Shown: piece by piece, positions 46,956 through 56,593 of the stretch
Layout of the letters: every line of letters starts with the position of its first letter
Position numbering within the stretch: position 1 is the stretch's first letter
Assembly (NCBI GenBank): GCA_030407005.1
Contig: JAUDYN010000002.1
Span: 2,480,001-2,544,000 of the forward strand
Direction of reading: 5' to 3'
From: Desarmillaria ectypa
Lineage: Eukaryota; Basidiomycota; Agaricomycetes; Agaricales; Physalacriaceae
DNA length: 64,000 nt
Program-made: the position numbers and the translations under genes
The notes under the pieces: generated by a model
The model's input: only the letters and a program-made list of their open reading frames with translations
What the model was told of the DNA's origin: nothing
Database searches by the model: none

Positions 46956-47507
46956 TCAGTCAAAGTCTGATTCGTCTTGTCTGAAAGCGGCCGAATACGC
47001 CAGTATCGTCCCATACACCAATCTACGTGGATGGTAAGGTAGAGAAGCGGATACATGTGGTGACGTACCCTCCCCCAATGATGGACATTACACATGCGCT
47101 CTTCGTAATGACATCGGAGTGTGCCAATACAACTGGAAGAGCGAAACCGGTGACAACGACAAGAGATGTAATGAAACGTCCCAGGTCGATAGGTCCACCG
47201 CCGCCCTCATACTGGCTCGAAAAATCGTCCGAGCCACAGTGAGAGAATACGGCATTAGGAAGAGGCGCGAGAACAAATGTTAGAGCTGCATTGGAAAAGA
47301 AGTCACGATGTGTTGAAGAGAGAGGCGTTGTCAGAGACGAACCGACGAGAAGCGGTAGCCAGTTGTGCCATAGCGCACAAGACAATATGATCAATAAGAA
47401 TCCCACAGCAAGTACGAAAGATAAGAGAATAACGGCTGGAATATAATGAGTAACTCGATGACTGCCGCAAAGCAATCAATTCACGCACTTTTGAGGCCAG
47501 CAGCCAT
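46956..47507 (-). CDS. VPS55: Vacuolar protein sorting protein Vps55 (LEPROT/OB-RGRP family)
   Basis: Small four-helix endosomal membrane protein that works with Vps68 in late endosome-to-vacuole transport. Exon 1 is MAAGLKT (ATG 47507), then after an intron VILLSFVLAVGFLLIILSCA and LWHNWLPLL, after a second intron LTFVLAPLPNAVFSHCG, then LGRFITSLVVVTGFALPVVL and SACVMSIIGGG. The third intron (donor GTACGT, acceptor CACGTAG) joins to LVYGTILAYSAAFRQDESDF and the stop at 46956-46958. About 135 aa. The helices, the ILSCAL motif and the FALPVVLAH motif match yeast Vps55. Start codons of VPS55 and the SNF2 gene are 128 bp apart. Confidence 0.93.
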
Positions 47508-47635
47508 GGTGCCAGGAGGGAAATGTTGCTTGGCTGTATTTGGCCGTTGCCTCGAAGTGGGCATAGTGTGACGCAAAATCACACGCGCGTGACATCGCTC
47601 TTCTACGACGACAGTTACGACGCGCAACGACCACA
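47508..47635. promoter_or_regulatory. 128-bp divergent promoter VPS55 / ULS1-type gene
   Basis: Only 128 bp separate two divergent start codons. The region is relatively CpG-rich (cgcgcgtgac, cgacgcgcaacgacc), as expected for an unmethylated shared promoter, in strong contrast to the right end of the window. No TATA box. Confidence 0.5.
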
Positions 47636-50600
47636 ATGCAACCAAACGCGCCGGCGAGCCATTCTCGCCTCCTTGACGCGTTGGATGATAGTTTTGTGAG
47701 AAATAACTTGTTTTCTGTTGAAAACATGCTCTTGACAGCCTTGAAGAGGCCGCTTCAGCCTTCAAATGGCCTTGCAAGTAATGAAAGAGTGCGCGCGCTC
47801 CGCGAAGTGCGTTCAAAACAGGCAGTCTCGTCTTCCTCACAACCAAGTGAGTTTTTGGGCTTTGAAAATAGTGCTGTAGTCGACTGACCGGTGCAGTGGC
47901 GGACGCAGAATTTTTGTCGAGCTCAATGGGAAGTCGCCGTTCTATCGGTGGAGGAGCTGGAGGGTTTAGCTTAAACTACGACGACGAGGCACCGATTAGA
48001 TCAATAGACGTTGGTGGACATGACCAGCAACAAAAGTACGTCGTGAACTACTTTACGCCGCACCGATCCTCATCTTTCTGTAAAGACTGGAGGAATTTGT
48101 TGCTCAGTTCGTTACCAGTGCAATCAACAATGTCAGTCATGGGCTGACGGTAAAATCTGCTATGAAGAGCCTTGGTCTCAAACAGTGCGGACCATTATGA
48201 TACCATCACTTTGTCCATTCATTCCTTTTAGCGAGAAAGATACTGTACCTGGACTGGAGGTTCGGCTCCTACCACATCAATTAATAGGTGTTGCCTGGTC
48301 TGTCTGTTTCACAAGATCTGTCCTTTTCTGGCTGATTTGGGTATATAGGATGCTTGAAAAGGAAAAGAGCAAAGATAAAGGCGGCATCTTGGCGTGCGTC
48401 TTCTTTTCTGTTCTCAATTTTGTACCACACGCTATATGGTTACAGAGATGATATGGGTCTTGGTATTCTAATTTATTTTGACTCGACTGCACGTCTTTGC
48501 TGATATCCAGTTAGGGAAAACAGTGCAGATGATCGCCACTATGCTTTTGAACATGCCTAATGTCGACAGCGAAGTTTGCCGGACAACGCTAGTTGTCGTT
48601 CCCGCCGCTCTTCTGCAGCAGGTAATGTATATTGTCAACCGCAGCAGCCATTCGTTGACTCTTGTGCAGTGGAAGGAAGAAATAGAGCAGAAAACCGGAG
48701 GTACACTTACGGTCCATATTCATCATGGCAAGGACAAACTTAAGGTACCGGTTTCTTTATTTAAGCTACCCCAATGAACGAACCATTTGTAGAGAAAGTC
48801 AGAAATCGAATCTTACGACGTAAGTACATCGGCTTTGGTCTCTCCGTCCTCTCTCATCTGAAATACATTCAAGGTCATTGTCACTACCTATCAAACTCTC
48901 AACGGAGATTTTGCTATCCCCAAAGATGTCGATCCAACCGAAGAAGCCGAATGGCTTTCTGAATACGGGCGAGTGCTGCAGCGTCGTTAAAACATGGCCC
49001 TTGCCTGACATCTGGCGTGTAGTGGCATACTTGCGCAGGCACGTTTCTATCGCGCCATTGCAGATGAAGCGCAATATATCCGGAATCGGTACGTGCGGTT
49101 TTGCTTCTAATTGGCCCTATTCGCAATTGACATTCCACAGATCAACGCGGTCGAGTGTCAGCTTAGCTCACGTTAAGGCTAAATACAGGTGGATGCTCAC
49201 TGGCACTCCTGTCACCAACACACTGTAAGACTCCTTTGTGTTTCCGTCCCTTGTTCTTGTGGTCGTGACGACATTCAACTAGCGCCGACATCTATGGTCT
49301 TCTGAGGTTTGGACGTTTCAGACCCTGGAATGATTGGAATGACTTCAACGAACACGTGGTATGAAATTGTGGGGATTCTGACTTCTCAAGCCAACCCTTA
49401 GTCATCTTAGGCGCGTGTTCAGAGTGAAGACGCCATACTCGCAGGTATGAAACCTCAATTCTTTCATAGCTACCTAGCCTGGAAGTGTCGACATCAGGTG
49501 AACGGGCCAGGCAAATTTTACGCCCAATATTACTTCGCCGGACGAAAGGTTCCATGCTCGAAGGAAAGCCCATTTTGAAGCTTCCGCCAAAGGATATCGC
49601 GATCATCAACCTTCGATTTTTGGAGGAAGAGAGAGAGGTATATTGTCTAGTTTCATTTCGGTAACGTGGAACTCGAACTCGTTCAGCTTTACAATTCCTT
49701 TGAGTCTCGAAGTAAAATTCGACTCAGCAAATTTATCAGGGAAAGGACCCTTGTCAAGAAGTGAGTCGCGGAAACTATGTTTTGTGTTGCCAATGGTCAT
49801 TGTTCCTCTAGCCATGCTGTCGTTCTGGTGAGTGGATACCCCTTTCACCAATTATAAATCAATGTTCACCGTATTTCAGGTTATGATTCTAAGGCTCCGA
49901 CAGTTGTGCTGTCACCCAAATTTGATTCTGGTATGCCGCCTCACAGATTCAGAACAAGATTACCGCTGACTTGCGGTGGCAGTCTTTAACAGACGGTTAT
50001 GACGATCCCACCATGCTACTAGCGGGCGAAGCTGAGAAGGAACTATCCCGTGCTTTGAAAGTTCAAGGCCGGCAGTGGGTTGACGATGTTAAGAGGATGT
50101 ATGTTTGGTCAAATTATATATGTCGTATCTTTGCTGATTCGATATCCAGGTTTCTACTACGTGCGCGCGCTGCGGAAAGCTTGGATTTCGATGACGACGG
50201 GGAAGATGAGGAGGGAGGGTCGAGCTGTCCCGTCTGTGAAGATTGTAAGATTCTTGAACTATCTTGGGTTATTTTCAAAGAATTCTTCTAGACCTTACCC
50301 ACGAGACTGGCCGAATTTTTGGATGCAAGCATGAGATGTGTTTTGACTGTCTACTTGATATGCGAAACGCTCCCATCGCTCACAACGGCGAATTGTACGT
50401 CTTGCTAACGGTTTTATCAATCCCGCTCATAATTTACCGATCAATCAGTGGAAATGGCAGCGAAAAAGAGAACCTCGCTGCAGAGAAGGAGTATGAAGAG
50501 GCGGCTGCCAAGGGTCACAGGCCGTGTACGCCAAAGTCCATCGCTTGTCGTCTTAAACTCTCTTGACGTTATAAATATTAGGTCCAACGTGCAAAGAAAT

Positions 50601-51942
50601 GCAGAACGTCAGCGATTCAAAAGTTTTCAGATCAATAGCCTTTCGACCTAACAATGAGGAATTAACGAAACATGCCAAACGAAAGCGCACGCTTAAGCGG
50701 GCTGTTGTCGATTACGACATATCCGATGATGAAGAGGAACAGAAGCCGCTAGAAGAACGGATTGCGTCGGACTCAGACGACGACTTGCCTGATATTGCAA
50801 ATATTATGCTGCCCAAGAAGAAGGCCAAGGTCAAACGAGACGTGTGCACCTTTCCTGTGTTTCTATGTTTCTAAGGTTGCTGATACTAACTGAATGCAGG
50901 ATGATACGTTGGGCCTGACAATAGACGATATATATGCACCATCAAGGCCCGAAGACGTTAACATTGGTCAGTTGTCTAGAAAGTCCTCCCCCGCAAACAG
51001 TAAAACATCAAATAAAGCTGGGGATGGACCCTCAGAAGCTTTGATCGCAACATGGCGGAAGGGTGACGATGATATGGAGCCGAGCACAAAGATGCTGAAA
51101 TTACTTTCTCTATTGAAGGAATGGGATGCTAGCGGGGATAAAACTATATGCTACTCGCAGTGTTTGTTCACGTCTCGTCCTCTGTTCCGAGCACCACGAC
51201 ACTGATACATTTATAGGGACGTCTATGCTCGATCTTCTCGAGACCTTATTTTCTCGATACGGAATTCGCAGTGTGCGTTTTGATGGAAAGATGGACCGAG
51301 CGTCCAGAGACCAAACAGTACAAACATTCAAAAGAGCAGGAGGACCTAAGGTCATTTTGATCAGCACGAAATGCGGTGGCGTTGGGTGGGTACAATTTAT
51401 CTCATGCGAGCCTATGCTGACACGGAAATACAGACTGAACCTGGTGGCGGCTAACAGGATCGTCAAGTGGGTCCCACTCATATTATACATATTCGAAGCT
51501 GACATTTTTGGTCAGCATGGACCTGTCATGGAACTATGCAGCGGAGTCGCAGGCTTATGACCGGTATTCTTTACCTTGTTCACTGTGCCAGAGCTTGTTA
51601 CTTACATACTCCCAGTGCTCATCGAATCGGGCAGGCGAAGTCTGTATGGGTTAAGCGACTCGTCGTAGAAAACACCATCGAAGAACGGTAAGCTGTCGAC
51701 GTTATGTGATTGCATTCATTCTGACAACAGTCAATTTTAGTATGTTAAAACTCCAGGATGTTAAGGTTGGTCTTGCGGAGGCTGCCCTTGGTGAAGGAAC
51801 AGGCAATAAGCTACACGAGCTCAGTGTGAAGGATATCAAATTCGTGAGCAGCTCTGCCTTCTGTCTATCTCCCATTCTGAAGATCTGTTAGTTGTTTAAC
51901 ATGAATAAGGACCAGAATGGGGCTCAGCCTGATGATGAGTAA
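47636..51942 (+). CDS. ULS1: SNF2-family translocase with RING finger, Uls1/Rad5-16 type
   Basis: DNA translocase with an inserted RING domain, of the group containing yeast Uls1, a SUMO-targeted ubiquitin-ligase-like remodeller. ATG 47636. The N-terminal region is poorly conserved. Helicase: LPHQLIGVAWMLEKEKSKDK, GGILADDMGLGKTVQM (Walker A, split by two introns), TTLVVVPAALLQQWKEEIEQ, RAIADEAQYIRNRST (DEAQ instead of DEAH), YRWMLTGTPVTNTLADIYG and LLRRTKGSMLEG. RING: SCPVCED, GCKHEMCFDCLLDMR, then PTCKEMQ, split by introns near 50245-50290 and 50395-50445 and others. C-terminal helicase: ICYSQWTSMLDLLE, VRFDGKMDRASRDQTV, LISTKCGGVGLNL and SQAYDRCHRIGQ. Stop at 51940-51942. Over 20 short introns; about 1,080-1,120 aa. 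Uls1 versus another RING-SNF2 member is judged from domain order only. Confidence 0.9.
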
Positions 51943-52452
51943 TGTGGACCCTAAGACAATCCACCATCCTCTTCCCTGGAGACACTTGACTTAATATGTA
52001 TTCTAGTACCTTTTCTGTATGCTGTTAGGTATAAGTAGCTCCGATGCTATATCTGATTATAATCTAATGACATCGGTTGGAGGAACTCAGGAAATTGAAC
52101 GAATTAGGCTGCGGGTTCGACCAAACTTGACTATTAAGCTCCGTTTCTCGATTGCTTTTGGTCAACGCTTCAGAGAAACAAGCTAACCTAGAGACTTTTG
52201 AATTCTGGGGACCACTGCTGTGCTAGGGAGGCAATTTGAGGAAGGAAGATTGAGGCAAAATCTTCGCTCCTGATACTTGCAAAGAACTATCGCGGTATCT
52301 TGTATCTTGGAGCCCTTCCGAAGCGCGCTTCATATGGTTTATCATTTTGCGTTTTATTGTCGCTATCTTTTGTCGTTGGCATTGACTTGTGGCCAATATA
52401 CGTCTTCCCATGCTTCGACTAGTTTACGTTCACTTAACATCCAGGATTCCCC
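51943..52452. promoter_or_regulatory. Intergenic region between SNF2 gene and DAO pseudogene
   Basis: About 510 bp with no coding sequence I can support. It should contain the 3' UTR of the SNF2 gene and the former promoter of the oxidoreductase. CpG is still present here (for example cgcgcttc near 52322). Confidence 0.4.
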
Positions 52453-54511
52453 ATGGCTGATAGCTTCCCAAAGCAAGAGGGGCAGTCGCTATCGTACTGG
52501 CTTCAAGACGTTCGAAGTAATCCATTACTTGATCACCGAACAACGGAAGAACCGCCAGAGGATGCAGATGTAGTAATGATTGGGTCAGGGGTAGGTCACT
52601 GCTTCTGGGGGGCATATCTTCACGATAGTATTGCTAATGAGGGTCAGGCGACAGGTGCAATAACGGCCTTGGAGCTCTTGTCAGGTCCAAATCCACCCAA
52701 ATCCATCGTGATGCTCGAGGCCAGAGAGCTGTGTTCGGGGGCTACTGGAAGGAATGCCGGCCATTGCAAACCAGACCAGGTATTCTTCTCGCCTAGTTCA
52801 CCGCACAGAAAGTTATCCCATTCGTTTGACAGTGGAGGGGATTTGAGAAATACAATTCCGGATTTGGTACTGAACAGACCTTAAAGGTTCGGTGCCTCCT
52901 CTGAAACACCGTAACGATGCTTATCAACATTTCAGATTCTAGCGAACGAACAAGAAATGTTTGAATGTGCCGTCGCGTATGTTCACACAAATGCAATGTC
53001 GAGTGCGAGAGTCTGTGGGCAGGAAAGACGGTAGCTGAATATAACAAGACACGAGCACAGCTATTACTTACCTCGATTTCAATTCGACGTCGCGATGGAT
53101 GAAGAAGTTGCCGCCAAGGCCGCTAGCATTTTTGAACAGTATCGAGCTGCGGGGGGAAATGTAGACCACGTCGAACATATCACTGATCGCACCGAGGCTA
53201 TCAAGGTCGCTGAATATGTTGTGTACGGTGCTAGAATCTGACACATTTTATAGCGTTCTCGTATCAACCACGCTGTGTTTGTCTTTTCGTGGGATGCGGC
53301 TTCGCTATACCCGTGGAAACTTGTCGGCCATATAATCACGACCTGCTCGTCTAAGTGTCTCGACCTACAAACCTGGGCTCCAGTCAACTCTGTCAGCTTG
53401 TCTGGCGTCTCAAGAAAGTGGATCGTCGCAACCGAGCGAGGGTCAATCACTACTCCCACAATCGTGCATGCGACCAATGCATACGCTTCAGCTCTGCTTC
53501 CCGAGTTCAAGAACATTGTCAAACTGACGCCCCACATGTGTGTACACTTCTTTGCTGACAATTCAATTGATCTAACGACTACCCAGGTGTAACAAGGTAA
53601 TTTCTCCATGGTCCTGGTCTGGTACCAAAGCTCTGGAAAGCTCATACGGCGTGCTTTTCCGGGAAGCGCTTTATACACCATCAACCCACAAGCAACTTCG
53701 GATGGTATTATCCCGTTTGGAAGTAGCAATCCAGGTCAGCATGCATTGCTCAAATATATCGAAGAGCACTGTTGGAATCCCAGGTGTTGCGCAGGGTAGA
53801 CTCCAGGCTGGTAAAGCCAGATGTAAAGAACTTGTTGCTTTATGGCTCCTACAGAGCTCATATTTATACTACTTCACACTAGAATCTAGAATGTACTACA
53901 ACCTTCTACTCCTCTTGTGCTTACTCATTAACTCTCAGCATGATGCTGGATTGGTCCCTCTAGAACTTTCCAGCAAAATCCCAACAAGCACCCTGATGAG
54001 CAGATGAATGATGGCTTAACGAAATTTGAGCCAGTTATGAAGGCTGTCAATGACTTTATTCAAAACAAATTTTCAGACTGGTAAGGTGCATGTGGCACAG
54101 CTTTTGGGGAGCCAAATCTTGTTCTCCAGGGGGTCTGCATCTGCTCCAGGAGAAGGGTTGGACTATGCATGGAGTGGTATCATTGATAATGTATGTAATA
54201 AATACCTCCATGGATATATCTTCATTTCATTCCATCCTTAGAGAGCAGACAGTCTAGCATATGTTAGGCCAATACCTGGTAAACCTGGTCAGTAGATATG
54301 TGCCAGTCACCATGGTCATGGCATGGTGCACTCATTACCTTTTTACCAACCTATGCACCTTGAAAATTGAACAGGCTTGAATCTTTACCACCATCTCTGG
54401 ACTTGTCAAGGCAGTACTTAGGTGGATACAGGCCTGCCAAAATGTTTTGAACTTATGTCAGAGATATTGGAGTGCTTGTCCAAGCTGGATTTCAATGCCC
54501 CCATCATGTAA
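52453..54511 (+). pseudogene. Broken FAD-dependent oxidoreductase (DAO family)
   Basis: Former DAO-family flavin enzyme of the fungal type with GHCKPD and HGHGM motifs. MADSFPKQEGQSLSYWLQDV opens at ATG 52453; VVMIGSG and (after an intron) ATGAITALELLSG form the Rossmann glycine motif. Next are CSGATGRNAGHCKPDQ, WRGFEKYNSGFGTEQTLK, DVAMDEEVAAKAAS, TPTIVHATNAYASALLPE and INPQATSDGIIPFGSSNPGQ. Three kinds of damage are visible. A probable one-base frameshift lies near 52995 (NVECESLWAGKT is out of frame with AVAYVHTN). A 217-bp solo LTR sits at 53770-53986. A TAG replaces the expected Trp codon in PGKPGQ-W-ICASHHGHGM near 54292, with further stops at 54371 and 54421. Intron donors and acceptors in the 3' part are still recognisable, and the natural end is TAA at 54509-54511. 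The decay increases toward the transposon cluster. Confidence 0.85.
53770..53986. mobile_element. 217-bp solo LTR with a perfect 5-bp target duplication
   Basis: The sequence starts TGTTGG and ends CCAACA (inverted terminal repeats) and is flanked on both sides by AGCAC (53765-53769 and 53987-53991). It interrupts a DAO exon between codons for ...KYIEEH and PDEQMNDGL...; the reading frame on either side is continuous once the insert and one duplicate are ignored. It has no coding capacity. It is most simply a solo LTR of a retrotransposon, or a very small TRIM-like element. Its sequence does not resemble the gypsy LTRs further right. Confidence 0.88.
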
Positions 54512-55150
54512 TGTGTATTGTATAATGAAATAAACACTCCAACTCAATAGGGACTTGAAATCTAACCTTTATCTTGAGGTCATAAAACATACTTAACAGT
54601 ATCTCATTTGCAGCTATCTTCTTTTCTTGTTCACAAAGCATATCTTCATGTGTATACAGCACTCTGTGAAGTATACATTCTCAGAAGTGCTGTCATTTTG
54701 CCTCCTTCCTCTTGCTACACTGAATACACAGAAGATCAGTGGATTGAGTATTCATATGTGCCATATATCTTCACATTGTCAAAGCCTCCTGCTTTGATGT
54801 TGATCACTGCTGCTTGCTTCCATAATATAATAGGAAGTTGTCATTTAGGACATAGGATTGTGGATGACAAGTGGGATGACATAGCAGCTTGCAAGGAAGG
54901 AAGACAACAATCCTTGGAGTTGTTATCTGCAATTGATGATGTTGTGACTGACCCATAGGTTATAACATGCCATGTTCTGGCAATCCAGCAACATCTGGAA
55001 TATTCAAGCATCATTATTCTTGCTAAATGTTTTTCCCCTCATACTCTTACTTACTGGAACTTTCTAGCAGATATAAACACTCTACCAATCACTAAGGTAG
55101 TAGACCAAGAGATAGGTTTACCACTGCATATTTCACTCATCCTCACAATA
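54512..55150. other. CpG-poor stretch without a recognisable gene
   Basis: About 640 bp after the pseudogene. A frame at 54608-54958 is open for 116 codons, but it begins with TTG and its translation (for example TEDQWIEYSYVPYIFTLSKP) matches nothing I know. The end (about 55060-55150) resembles the sequence just left of the second copia leader (gtagta...agagatag...ttctcactc), so it may be the decayed 3' end of a copia LTR. Confidence 0.4.
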
Positions 55151-55690
55151 GGTTATAGGCCCTGAAGCCTAAATAATCTATACATCTACATGCCTACATG
55201 AACAGTACTCATCTAATACAATTATCAAAACCCCAGCCCTCATTATATCATGTCATCATCAATTTATTTGACACCATTATTGCTATTCTAAATTGAGCTC
55301 CTTTGAGAAGACAATTGGTTTTCAGGAAAGTGTTGTGTGACAGCTATCCTATGAGAACAGAGTCTCTTAAAGTATGCTGAGGGAAAGAAAGTGAAACTGA
55401 GTGTAGCAGATCCTAAGACACTAACAACCAAGGAAACTGCAAAGCTACACAAATGGGAGGAGATAGATAGGAAGGCACAGACTCAGATAGAGCTGATGCT
55501 AAGTGTGCTGGGATAGCAATCCTGAGCAAGTACTAGAATGTACTTGAAGGATTAGCTTACTCAGCAGAATTAACTTTGGGCTGTAAAAGTGGACATATAT
55601 AGTATTTCATAGTAAGTTCTAAAAGTAGTACAACACCTCTTGCATGAGAGATAGTATTTTACTATCTTTTCTATGTTCTTCTCACTCTTA
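55151..55690 (+). mobile_element. Ty1/copia-type fragment 1: leader and gag start, decayed
   Basis: It starts with GGTTATAGGCCCTG (55151-55164), which recurs exactly at 55699 and resembles a primer-binding site complementary to the initiator-tRNA anticodon arm. An ATG at 55250 opens MSSSIYLTPLL. With several stops this leads into DNWFSGK, SLLKYAEGKKVKLSVADP and KLHKWEEIDRKAQTQIELML, the DUF4219/UBN2-type gag of fungal copia elements (NW..W, LL.Y.EG, W...D..A...I). Stop codons and frame changes make it non-functional. The last ~100 bp probably belong to the LTR end that precedes fragment 2. Confidence 0.7.
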
Positions 55691-55698
55691 TTACAACA

Positions 55699-56279
55699 GG
55701 TTATAGGCCCTGGCCCTAACTGAACTACTTACATCATTACCAACTTCACACTCTCATACTTTACATACATATATAGAATCAAATGGATAGCCAGTCCATA
55801 TATAGGATCAAACCTCTTAAGGGCCTAGAAAACTATCTGATATGGAAAGTCAAGATGATCGATATACTAACTGATTTAGGTTTAATTGACTATGCTGATG
55901 GAAGCTCTGTGGCCCCAGCAGAAGTAGCACTGGTGGCAGATTAAAAGAAGAGTGATAGAAAGGCTCTTTCAACAATAAGATTGCAGGTTTTGGATGGCCT
56001 GCTGATGTATATTGCTGGTTCTAAGACTTCAGTGGAAGCCTGGAAAGCTCTGAAGGACATGTATGAGTCAAGGGGATCTACAAGAATTATTTTTATTAAA
56101 AGAAAATTTTTTTAAAGCTCAGTGTGAAGAAGGAGGAAATATAGAGGAGTATATTAGGACTATGAGATCCTATTAGGAGGAGCTGGTATCCCTTAAGCAG
56201 ACTGTCAAGAAGGAGGACTTCTCAATCACATTGCTTACATCACTCTCTGAATTATAGAATTCATTCATTTTATCAGTGG
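55699..56279 (+). mobile_element. Ty1/copia-type fragment 2: leader and gag, decayed and truncated
   Basis: The same GGTTATAGGCCCTG leader starts at 55699. ATG 55783 gives MDSQSIYRIKPLKGLENYLI, then WKVKMIDILTDLGLIDYADG, DRKALSTIRLQVLDGLLMYI, SVEAWKALKDMYESRGSTR and LLTSLSEL, a typical copia gag (UBN2). A TAA at 55942 replaces a probable Gln codon, a run of seven T at about 56107-56113 breaks the frame after IKRKFF, and TAG replaces Gln or Trp codons near 56174 and 56257. Gag is cut off at about 56280, where an inverted gypsy LTR begins; protease, integrase and RT are absent. Confidence 0.75.
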
Positions 56280-56593
56280 CTAAGTTCTTAGCTAAGTTCT
56301 ATGAGAGAGGTGATGGTATAGATAAACTTTAGTTTGAAGCTGGGGATTTACAGCAAGAACTAACTAGTTTATATATGAAAACTGAATAGCTAATAATAGG
56401 TAGGTCCATGAGTAGTCCATGTGTGAAACAATAAGAAATGTCCATTGAGCAAGCAACCATTGCAAGCTATAAGCACAATAGCTGAAGTCACATTTGGTTG
56501 ACAAGGCAATGGTGATTTCCATGGGTGGAAATAGAGATCAAGATGATAAGATAAAGCTGGAAGATAAGATAAGATAAGAAAAAAATCATAACA
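56280..56593 (-). mobile_element. Gypsy LTR copy A (minus orientation, 3' end missing)
   Basis: Read on the minus strand it begins TGTTATGATTTTTTTCTTAT at 56593 and matches, as an inverted repeat, the first ~335 bp of LTR copy B (58506-58953). Shared stretches include the TATA-like catatataaactagttag and the following cttcaaactaaagtttatc. The last ~110 bp present in B are missing here; the match stops at about 56280, where copia gag begins. It follows directly on a minus-strand gypsy protease frame, although RT, RNase H and integrase should lie between protease and LTR, so the junction is rearranged. Confidence 0.75.

Noticed and set aside
54608..54958. 116-codon open frame after the DAO pseudogene
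   Set aside because: It starts with TTG, has no recognisable domain and lies in CpG-depleted repeat-like DNA. Kept only as a note.
55331..55698. Apparent LTR with perfect ends TGTTGT...ACAACA directly before a copia leader
   Set aside because: The copia gag translation (NWFSGK, then KYAEGKKVKLSVADP and WEEIDRKAQTQIEL) runs straight across the supposed left end, so the inverted hexamers are a coincidence; only the last part before 55698 is likely LTR.
56280..56395. Continuation of copia gag (LAKFYERGDGIDKL...LYMKTE) to a natural end
   Set aside because: The same DNA occurs inverted inside LTR copy B, so it is antisense gypsy LTR sequence read by chance in the gag frame.
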